Origin: Sphingopyxis sp.
GTDB taxonomy: Bacteria > Pseudomonadota > Alphaproteobacteria > Sphingomonadales > Sphingomonadaceae
Assembly (NCBI GenBank): GCA_002733865.1
Contig: NVXM01000010.1
Location: 1-49,952, forward strand
Length of the DNA stretch: 49,952 bases
Direction: 5' to 3'
Numbering within the stretch: position 1 is the first letter of the stretch; each line of letters begins with the position of its first letter. Below the pieces are notes generated by a model. That model worked only from the letters and a program-made list of their open reading frames with translations, ran no database searches and was not told where the DNA came from. Below, in pieces: positions 43,456-49,952 of this stretch. The translations under genes and the position numbers were made by a program.

Positions 43456-44568
43456 CTAGAGGGCGAGAGCAGGGGCGCTGCTCCGAAGCGGTGGCAAGGC
43501 TTCCTCCGTGTCGGATCCATCGGTCCGGATATCGCGCCCCGCTAGGCGCTCCAACGGATTGGGCTGCAGAAATATCAGAGTCAGGAAATAGCCGATAATC
43601 GCGCTGGCTCCGTAGCCCACGATCGGCGTCGGATAGGCACCCATGGCGGCAGCCACGATCAGCGTCAGCCAGCTGGAAGCAAATACATAATTAGCAACGA
43701 TGCGTTCTTCCTTCGGAACCATCAGTATCGGGCAGACCAGCAACAGACATCCGGCCCAGAGCGCCAGCCCGACCCACAGGCCGATATCAAAGGCCGACCA
43801 TAATATAAGATCGACAAAGGGCACTGCTGGCAGCCGGTCGGGCAGCACCAATGTGGCCGCGAATGTCATTGTGCAGAATATCGACGCTCCAATAGTCAGC
43901 CGGTTCGTTCGCTTCAGGGCGACGATGGCGATCGCCGCAAACAGCATCGCCGCCATCGCCCTGTCGGGCTCAGCCGCCATGGCAAAGGCTGCGACACCCA
44001 CCGCCAATGTCGTGCGCAAATTTTGAACTCTGGCGAAACATATCGCAATCAGCGGCAAAAAAATGAGGCTGGTCTGAATGAAAAATGGTCCGATCAACAG
44101 CCAGCGCTTCGCTTCCTCGATGGCGTAGCCGAAAATCGCCGTGCCGAGCAGAATCACAGCACTGATCAACGCAGTCGCAGATACCACCGGATCGGTGGCC
44201 CGGGCGGACAGCCTCAGCGAGGGAGCCAGCAGGATACCGACGATCAGCGCTCCGCCATTGACAATCACCATCGTCAGCGGAGCTCCGGAGACAAGAAGAT
44301 AGGCGAGACCGATCAACCCTGCCGCCAGACCCGATGCGAATGCCAATACCGTGAACCTGTCTCTCACCATGCGGCTCCCTCTGTTTCCGGTTGATATAAC
44401 TGTCTCGAAGCGAAAGCGGCAGCAGGCCATCAGGCAGCTGAGCGCGAAGGCAACGGCTTCCCTGTCTCGTTCGATCGCTGCCAATTCCGCAACCATCGCT
44501 TGCGCCCAATTTTCCCGATGATCGGGCACAATCCTGAGGATCGCCCATTGCAACGCACTCCGCATCAT
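43456..44568 (-). CDS. Multi-pass membrane protein co-expressed with a PadR regulator
   Basis: 370 aa. The soluble N-terminus (RENWAQAMVAELAAIERDREAVAFAL with a WA..M.AEL pattern) resembles the prefix seen in PadR-linked membrane proteins; about nine hydrophobic segments follow. Function unknown. ATG 44568 overlaps the PadR stop (ATGA), so translation is coupled; the frame opens at TTG 44607 inside padR. Tight coupling suggests that the protein is the main target of the PadR repressor. Confidence 0.75.
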   Translation of the reverse strand: MMRSALQWAILRIVPDHRENWAQAMVAELAAIERDREAVAFALSCLMACCRFRFETVISTGNRGSRMVRDRFTVLAFASGLAAGLIGLAYLLVSGAPLTMVIVNGGALIVGILLAPSLRLSARATDPVVSATALISAVILLGTAIFGYAIEEAKRWLLIGPFFIQTSLIFLPLIAICFARVQNLRTTLAVGVAAFAMAAEPDRAMAAMLFAAIAIVALKRTNRLTIGASIFCTMTFAATLVLPDRLPAVPFVDLILWSAFDIGLWVGLALWAGCLLLVCPILMVPKEERIVANYVFASSWLTLIVAAAMGAYPTPIVGYGASAIIGYFLTLIFLQPNPLERLAGRDIRTDGSDTEEALPPLRSSAPALAL

Positions 44569-44879
44569 ATCGGCTTGGCCCGCAAACCGGAGTGGGTGGT
44601 CCGACAACTGTCGCTGAGCAGACTCTTTGCCACGGCACGCCCGGCCTCCGTCAGGCCATAAAGATGGCGGGGAGGGCGCCCTCCGACCGTCGTCTCTTGC
44701 CAGTGCGAAACCAGCATCCCCTGATCTTCCAGCCGCGCGAGCATGGGATAGAGGGTGCCAGGCTTTATTCCGGTAAGTTGCATGATCTCATAGCCATGGA
44801 GCCTGTCAGGCGCATTGAACAAGGCTATCAGCGCCTGTTTCGTTGCCTTGGATGGTGCTCTTGTTTTTCGCATGACCAT
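44565..44879 (-). CDS. PadR-family transcriptional regulator
   Basis: 104 aa winged-helix repressor. The core KATKQALIALFNAPDRLHGYEIMQLTGIKPGTLYPMLARLEDQGML shows the family markers (LHGYEI, GTLYP-L-RLE) and GRPPRHLYGLTEAGR forms the wing and its end. It lacks the long C-terminal helix for its own and is of the short type. Start is ATG 44879 or 44873. Its upstream region is a set of overlapping TATATCGATATA palindromes, a likely autoregulatory operator. The membrane-protein gene is coupled behind it. Confidence 0.9.
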   Translation of the reverse strand: MVMRKTRAPSKATKQALIALFNAPDRLHGYEIMQLTGIKPGTLYPMLARLEDQGMLVSHWQETTVGGRPPRHLYGLTEAGRAVAKSLLSDSCRTTHSGLRAKPI

Positions 44880-44880
44880 T

Positions 44881-44908
44881 TATATCGATATATATCGATA
44901 TATATCGA
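44881..44908. promoter_or_regulatory. Tandem TATATCGATATA palindromes, predicted PadR operator
   Basis: The 12-base palindrome TATATCGATATA occurs at 44881-44892 and 44891-44902, with a third partial copy TATATCGA at 44901-44908. The spacing is exactly 10 bp, about one helical turn. The array starts two bases upstream of the padR ATG and replaces any ribosome site there, so it may overlap both promoter and translation start. Confidence 0.65.
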
Positions 44909-45098
44909 CTTATTGTCAATCACATTGTTTGGTGTGCTGCCGGACGATCAAACCGGTTGCGCCTATTCTTGCAGATTGAGCCATTGCCAATCCAAAAGCT
45001 TGATCGAAGCGCGGGAAGGTCTATGCGATGCGGCAGCGCAATCCATCTGGTTTGCGCATGTCCCGGCGATCCGGGGCAAGCCAGTGCGGAATTGAACC

Positions 45099-46376
45099 AT
45101 GAACCAGCCCAATAAAGCCATCCCAGGCCTCGCGACGCGCCAGTCCGCCCTTCGTCTGCTCGACGCTGTCTGTCGGCGCGGCGAGACGCTGGATCAGGCG
45201 ATGCCTGCCGCGACCGGTAAATTGTCCAATCCGTCCGACAAGGCGCTGGCCCACAATATCGCCGCCAATGTGCTGCGCTGGATGACCGCGCTCGACGCGA
45301 TGATCGACAGCGCCACCCGCAACCGGCTGGCCGACGATGCCAAGCCGCGGATGGCCCTGCGGATCGCGCTGGCGCAGGTGTTGATTCTGGATACGCCGCA
45401 ACATGCCGCGATTTCGACCGCTTTGCCACTGGTCCACGGCGGCCCACGCCGATTGGTGCACGGCGTCTTTTCCACCGTCATGCGCGGCATCGAATCGGGC
45501 GAACTGAAACTGCCCGAATATCCCGAAATTCCGGGAGAAACGCTCGATCGCTGGACCCACAATTGGGGCGAGGATGTCGTCAATGCCGCGAACCATGCAT
45601 GGGCCAAGCCGGCACCGCTGGATCTCAGCTTTCAGACCGACGATATTGGGGCGCTGGAGGGCGAGAAGCTCGCTCCGAAACAGCTTCGCATGCCTCCAAA
45701 TCTTCCCGTTACCGGGCTTCCCGGCTTCGACGAAGGCCAGTTCTGGGTCCAGGACCTCGCCGCCTCGATTGCTGCTCGGCTGCTCGGCGAAGGCAAGGGC
45801 CGGACGATGTTGGATTTGTGCGCCGCTCCTGGTGGCAAGACGATGCAACTGGCCAGCGCGGGGTGGAACGTGATTTCGGTCGACAGCAGTGCGAAGCGGA
45901 TGGAGCGGTTTCAGGACAATCTCGGTCGGACAAAGTTGCAAGCTGAAGAAGTGATCGCCGACCTCATGCAGTGGCAGCCCGCTGAACTTGCCGACGCGGT
46001 CCTGCTCGATGCCCCGTGCAGCGCCACCGGTATTTTCCGCCGTCACCCCGATGTACTGCATTGTATCGGCGCGCGGCAGATCGCCGACCGGGCGGAAGGG
46101 CAGCTTGCCTTGCTAGACCGCATCGCTCCCTGGGTGAAAGTCGGCGGTACGCTCGTGTATGCGGTCTGCTCGCTGGAACCCGAAGAAGGCGAGGAGCAGA
46201 TCAACGCTTTTCTCGAACGCCATGATCAGTTTGCCATTGATCCGGTGACCGTCGCAGAGCTGCCAGAGCATATATCGCCAACCGAAAATGGTTGTGTTCG
46301 CACGCTGCCAACAACACTGGCAGAGCAGGGCCATGTCGACGGTTTCTTCATCGCCCGTCTGGTCCGGAAAGACTGA
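45099..46376 (+). CDS. rsmB: 16S rRNA m5C967 methyltransferase RsmB
   Basis: 425 aa. An N-terminal NusB-like RNA-binding domain (about 10-140, e.g. NILALxxxLILD-type helices and TALPLVHG) precedes a Rossmann methyltransferase domain. SAM binding is at DLCAAPGGKT; the two catalytic cysteines are in LLDAPCSATG and YAVCSLEPEEGE, as in Fmu/NOL1 enzymes. It methylates C967 of 16S rRNA. Followed by rpe after 120 bases. It is divergent from the PadR gene. Confidence 0.94.
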   Translation: MNQPNKAIPGLATRQSALRLLDAVCRRGETLDQAMPAATGKLSNPSDKALAHNIAANVLRWMTALDAMIDSATRNRLADDAKPRMALRIALAQVLILDTPQHAAISTALPLVHGGPRRLVHGVFSTVMRGIESGELKLPEYPEIPGETLDRWTHNWGEDVVNAANHAWAKPAPLDLSFQTDDIGALEGEKLAPKQLRMPPNLPVTGLPGFDEGQFWVQDLAASIAARLLGEGKGRTMLDLCAAPGGKTMQLASAGWNVISVDSSAKRMERFQDNLGRTKLQAEEVIADLMQWQPAELADAVLLDAPCSATGIFRRHPDVLHCIGARQIADRAEGQLALLDRIAPWVKVGGTLVYAVCSLEPEEGEEQINAFLERHDQFAIDPVTVAELPEHISPTENGCVRTLPTTLAEQGHVDGFFIARLVRKD

Positions 46377-46496
46377 TCCTCTACATATTGTGAACCTGTC
46401 CCCAAATTGTCCACAAGGGACTGTAGCAGCACCGGATTAGCGCCTTGCTTGCTCCGCCCAAAAATTCTAGGGCCGGGAACAGTTTAAGGAAGCGCC

Positions 46497-47159
46497 ATGT
46501 CCGACAGCATTCGTATCGCCCCGTCCATTCTATCTGCCGATTTCGCCCGGCTGGGAGAAGAGGTGCAGGCCATTGACCGCGCTGGCTGTGACTGGATCCA
46601 CGTTGATGTGATGGATGGCCATTTTGTCCCCAATATCACCATCGGTCCTGCGGTCGTAAAAGCGTTGCGTCCGCACAGCGCCAAGCCGTTTGATGTCCAT
46701 CTGATGATATCGCCCGTCGATCAATATCTCGAGGCATTTGCCGACGCCGGTGCAGACATTATTTCCTTCCACCCGGAAGCCGGCCCGCATCCGCATCGCA
46801 TGGTACAGACGATCCAGGGACTGGGCAAGCAGGCCGGTCTGGTGCTCAACCCGGCGACTCCGCTCGACATTCTCGACTATCTGATCGAGGACCTCGACCT
46901 GATTTTGGTGATGAGCGTCAACCCCGGCTTTGGCGGACAGAGTTTCATCGACAGCCAGCTGCGCAAGATCGAAGCAATCCGCAGCCGGATCACCGCTACC
47001 GGCAAGGATATCCGTCTGGAAGTGGACGGCGGTATCGATCTCAACACCGCGCCCAAGGCGATCGCTGCCGGTGCCGATACGCTGGTTGCCGGAACCGCAA
47101 CCTTTCGGGGTGGTCCGGATCATTATGCTGCCAATATCAGCGGCTTGAGGGGTGAATGA
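46497..47159 (+). CDS. rpe: Ribulose-phosphate 3-epimerase
   Basis: 220 aa TIM-barrel enzyme that interconverts ribulose-5-phosphate and xylulose-5-phosphate in the pentose phosphate cycle. Motifs are APSILSADFARLG, HVDVMDGHFVPNIT with its metal-binding His and Asp, HLMI, SVNPGFGGQ and LEVDGGI with the catalytic Asp. Its stop overlaps the heparinase-family ATG (ATGA). Upstream is a 120-base gap with no clear terminator. Confidence 0.96.
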   Translation: MSDSIRIAPSILSADFARLGEEVQAIDRAGCDWIHVDVMDGHFVPNITIGPAVVKALRPHSAKPFDVHLMISPVDQYLEAFADAGADIISFHPEAGPHPHRMVQTIQGLGKQAGLVLNPATPLDILDYLIEDLDLILVMSVNPGFGGQSFIDSQLRKIEAIRSRITATGKDIRLEVDGGIDLNTAPKAIAAGADTLVAGTATFRGGPDHYAANISGLRGE

Positions 47160-48943
47160 CGACCGACGGCTCTGACCGGCTGGATCTCGGTGACGGCGAT
47201 CCGGATGAACAATCCACCCACGACGAACATGACAGCGCGGGTGAAGGACGGAGCCTGACCCTCCGCCACGATCGCGACCGAGGCCAGTCGCTCGCCGAGC
47301 AGGTGGCGATGCTCTATTATCGGATGACCTGGCGGATGCCGATGCACCGGCTCCGCCTGTCGGGGAAATTGCCCCTGCGGCTGCTGGCGGTCCCGGTTGA
47401 TCCGGTGGAAGGGGACCGCATTCAGGGCATGGCCGTGCGCGCCGGTCATTTCCTGTTTCGCGGCCTCAAGAAAAAGCACAAGAATATCGATTTCGCCAAT
47501 CTCAAGCTGCCACCGCAGTTTGAGGATTATGTGCATCGCTTCCAGTGGCTGCGCGATCTCGATACCGCAGCGTCCCGCGATCAGGCCGTGCCGGTAGCGG
47601 AACAGCTGATGAACCAGTGGCTTGATGCCAATGGCGGCGTGATCCGCCAGCCGGCCTGGCGGCCTGACAATTGCGGCTGGCGATTGCTGATCTGGGCCAG
47701 CCACGCGCCGCTCATCCTGTCGTCCAGAGATCTGATCTACCGCTCCAAGCTGCTCAACAATATCGCCCGCACCGCGCGCCATCTCGACCGGACAGCCGAC
47801 AAGGCCGAATCCAGTCTGGGCCGTCTGGTCGCGTGGAGCGGCGTGGTGGCGGCATCCTTGCTGTTGCCCGAGGGCCGGGTGCGCCAGATTGTCGGCGAAG
47901 CCGGTCTCGAAAAGGCGATGGGCGAATTTTTCTTTGCCGACGGCGGTGCCGTGTCCCGGTCGCCGATTACGCAGATGGACGCGGTCGTGCTGCTGTCGAT
48001 GCTGAAACAGGTCTATCTGGCACGCAAATTTGATGCCCCGGCGTTTCTGGAAGAGGCACTCAACCAGGCCGTGCCACCGCTGACGGCGCTCACCCATTTT
48101 GACGGCACGATGGGCAATTGGCAGGGCAGCGGCGCGACGTCGGCAGAACAGGTGGCGCAAGTCGTCGAGGCCAGCGGCGTCCGTGCCAGGCCACTGCGCC
48201 AAGCCCGTGAATGGGGCTATCAGCGAGTGACATCCGGTCGTTCGGTGCTGGTTCTGGACGCAGCGCCGCCGCCGATCGCGCGGATGGCGGTCGCCGGTTG
48301 CGCCTCGACCCTGGCCTTTGAGCTTTCCCATGGCGATTGCCGGATCATCAGCAATTGCGGCGGGGCAGGGCTGGTTGGTGCTACGATACCGGCCGCGCTC
48401 GCGCGGGGCCTGCGGACCACCGCAGCCCACAGCACCCTGTGCATAGAGGACAGCAACAGCACATCGATTTTGCCCGATGGCAAGCTCGGGCGCGGTGTCA
48501 GCGAAGTCGAACTGTTCCGGCGTGACGTCGAAAATGCAACCCGGCTGGAGGCCAGCCACGATGGCTATGCCAAGCGCTTCGGTCTGGTGCACAAGCGGTT
48601 GCTGCTGCTGCGCTCCGACGGGCTGGAGCTGCGCGGCGAAGATATGCTGATCCCCGATGGCAAGAAACGCCGACGTCGCAAGGCCGATATTCAATATGCG
48701 CTGCGCTTCCATCTCGGACCGGATATCGAAAGTGACTTGATTTCAGAGGGCAAGGGCGTGCTATTGCGCCTGAAAGACGGTAATTTATGGCAATTCCGCT
48801 CGACCAGCGGTGAAATTCAACTGGAAGAAAGCGTCTGGGTTGACGGCATGGGCATCGGCCATGACGTGATGCAGATGGTGATTTCCGGAGCAGTGGGCAG
48901 GGGCGGTGGTGCCACCGGCTGGCTGCTCAAACATATGGGATAG
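47156..48943 (+). CDS. Heparinase II/III family protein
   Basis: 595 aa. The N-terminal half is an alpha/alpha-toroid-like domain ([29 protein letters not shown]) and the C-terminal half a beta domain with the heparinase II/III signature ([37 protein letters not shown] [30 protein letters not shown]). It has no signal peptide, unlike secreted lyases. In Sphingomonadales it sits conservatively between rpe and purH. Whether it is a polysaccharide lyase acting on cell-surface glycan is unknown. Translation is coupled to rpe. Confidence 0.88.
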   Translation: MTTDGSDRLDLGDGDPDEQSTHDEHDSAGEGRSLTLRHDRDRGQSLAEQVAMLYYRMTWRMPMHRLRLSGKLPLRLLAVPVDPVEGDRIQGMAVRAGHFLFRGLKKKHKNIDFANLKLPPQFEDYVHRFQWLRDLDTAASRDQAVPVAEQLMNQWLDANGGVIRQPAWRPDNCGWRLLIWASHAPLILSSRDLIYRSKLLNNIARTARHLDRTADKAESSLGRLVAWSGVVAASLLLPEGRVRQIVGEAGLEKAMGEFFFADGGAVSRSPITQMDAVVLLSMLKQVYLARKFDAPAFLEEALNQAVPPLTALTHFDGTMGNWQGSGATSAEQVAQVVEASGVRARPLRQAREWGYQRVTSGRSVLVLDAAPPPIARMAVAGCASTLAFELSHGDCRIISNCGGAGLVGATIPAALARGLRTTAAHSTLCIEDSNSTSILPDGKLGRGVSEVELFRRDVENATRLEASHDGYAKRFGLVHKRLLLLRSDGLELRGEDMLIPDGKKRRRRKADIQYALRFHLGPDIESDLISEGKGVLLRLKDGNLWQFRSTSGEIQLEESVWVDGMGIGHDVMQMVISGAVGRGGGATGWLLKHMG

Positions 48944-48945
48944 CA

Positions 48946-49952
48946 ATGACCGAAAATATTAAGATCAAACGCGCGCTTCTGTCGGTTTCGGACAAGAGCG
49001 GACTGGCCGAACTCGGCAAAAAACTGGCGGCGCTGGATGTTGCGCTGATTTCGACGGGTGGGACTGCCAAGGCGCTGCGCGATGCGGGACTGGAAGTGGC
49101 CGATATCAGTGATGTGACCAATTTCCCCGAAATGATGGATGGCCGGGTCAAGACGCTGCATCCGAAGGTCCACGGCGGTCTGCTCGCCCGGCGCGATGAC
49201 GCCGGCCATGTTGCCTCAATGGAAGAGCATGATATCGTCGGCATCGATCTGGTGATCGTAAATCTCTATCCCTTCGCCCAGACCGTCGCCAAGGGTGCCG
49301 AGCGTGACGAGATTATCGAGAATATCGATATCGGCGGCCCTTCGATGGTCCGCAGCGCCGCCAAGAACCACGACTTCGTCACCATCGTTACCGATCCCTC
49401 GGACTATGACACACTGCTCACCGAGTTGCAGCAGAATGACGGCGCCACCTCGCTCGCCTTCCGCAAGAATATGGCCGCCAAGGCCTTTGCCGCGACCGCT
49501 CGCTATGACAGTATGATCGCCCAGTGGTTCGGCTTTGCCGATCAGGGCAAGATGTTCCCCGATACGCTGCCGCTCACCATGAGCCGTCCGGTCGAGCTGC
49601 GCTACGGCGAAAATCCGCACCAGAGCGCAGCACTCTATCTGCCCGATGGTCCGTCTGCGAGTGGCATCGCACAAGCCGAGCAATTGCAGGGCAAGGCGCT
49701 CAGCTACAATAATTATAACGACGCCGATGCCGCGCTCGAGCTGGTCAGCGAATTCCGCGATGGCCCGCCGACCGTGGTCATTGTCAAGCATGCCAATCCC
49801 TGCGGTGTCGCCAGCGCCGACACTATCGTCGATGCCTATAAAGCGGCACTCGCCTGTGACAGCGTCTCTGCCTTCGGCGGCATCATTGCCGTTAACCGCC
49901 CGCTCGACGCCGCCGCAGCGGAAGCAATGACTGGTATCTTCACCGAAGTCGT
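48946..49952 (+). CDS. purH: Bifunctional AICAR transformylase/IMP cyclohydrolase (5' part)
   Basis: The first about 335 codons of purH, open to the end of the window. The IMP cyclohydrolase domain occupies about 1-195 ([41 protein letters not shown]). The AICAR transformylase domain begins after it with LRYGENPHQ and [12 protein letters not shown], whose Lys and His are catalytic. It carries out the last two steps of purine synthesis. The ATG is two bases after the heparinase stop, so it is in the same operon. The gene is not broken; it is only cut by the window edge. Confidence 0.95.
   Translation, partial: MTENIKIKRALLSVSDKSGLAELGKKLAALDVALISTGGTAKALRDAGLEVADISDVTNFPEMMDGRVKTLHPKVHGGLLARRDDAGHVASMEEHDIVGIDLVIVNLYPFAQTVAKGAERDEIIENIDIGGPSMVRSAAKNHDFVTIVTDPSDYDTLLTELQQNDGATSLAFRKNMAAKAFAATARYDSMIAQWFGFADQGKMFPDTLPLTMSRPVELRYGENPHQSAALYLPDGPSASGIAQAEQLQGKALSYNNYNDADAALELVSEFRDGPPTVVIVKHANPCGVASADTIVDAYKAALACDSVSAFGGIIAVNRPLDAAAAEAMTGIFTEV

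Noticed and set aside
46395..46425. DnaA-box-like TTGTCCACA upstream of rpe
   Set aside because: Single imperfect match with no cluster, no AT-rich unwinding region and no origin-linked genes.
47123..48712. 529-codon open frame antisense to the heparinase-family gene
   Set aside because: Covers a coupled gene in a conserved order and shows no family features.

Overview
The window reads as chromosomal DNA of an alphaproteobacterium of the order Sphingomonadales (Sphingorhabdus/Parasphingorhabdus/Sphingopyxis type). This is inferred from moderately high GC, from typical protein families (DUF1674, TIGR03032, sphingomonad-style CopA/CopB, NHEJ pair) and from the order rsmB - rpe - heparinase II/III - purH at the right end. 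No complete tRNA or rRNA gene, CRISPR array or insertion sequence is visible. Genes are densely packed on both strands, with many ATGA or longer start/stop overlaps.

Left part (1-8.7 kb): a BASS-family sodium symporter, two methyltransferase-type proteins, a REPIN-like palindromic element, an acyl-CoA ligase, and a minus-strand run of cytochrome P450, Rieske oxygenase and an FNR-type Fe-S regulator. A perfect TTGAT-N4-ATCAA FNR site lies upstream of the P450, so the regulator may control the oxygenase genes next to it. A VanZ-like protein follows.

Copper locus (8.7-12.5 kb): copA-copB diverge from csoR and a glutaredoxin-MauE fusion across 45 bp that hold one perfect CsoR-type operator. Next (12.5-19.2 kb) come a PAS-GGDEF-EAL protein, a YadA-like trimeric autotransporter with long-period repeats and a translationally coupled exported partner, and an ECF sigma / RskA anti-sigma / FAS1 lipoprotein module resembling mycobacterial sigK-rskA-mpt83.

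Catabolic region (19.3-30.1 kb): an exported amidohydrolase, an EamA transporter, and a valine-degradation set (mmsA, acyl-CoA dehydrogenase, 3-hydroxyisobutyryl-CoA hydrolase, enoyl-CoA hydratase, mmsB) interrupted by a polysaccharide deacetylase and an M19 dipeptidase.

Scar of a mobile element (30.3-31.9 kb): one intact tyrosine integrase is bracketed by two outward-pointing tRNA 3' halves, one Lys(TTT)-like and one Gly(GCC)-like, with repeated putative arm sites before the integrase start. Beyond it are the NHEJ genes ligD-ku, two hypothetical genes, and a small nucleotidyltransferase / glycerophosphotransferase-like / TIGR03032 group with a 35-bp perfect palindrome between two divergent genes.

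Right part (40.3-50 kb): DUF1674 (SdhAF4-like), htpX, a lipid kinase, a metallophosphoesterase, a PadR regulator with a coupled membrane protein and a tandem TATATCGATATA site, then rsmB, rpe, a heparinase-family protein and purH, which runs off the end of the window.
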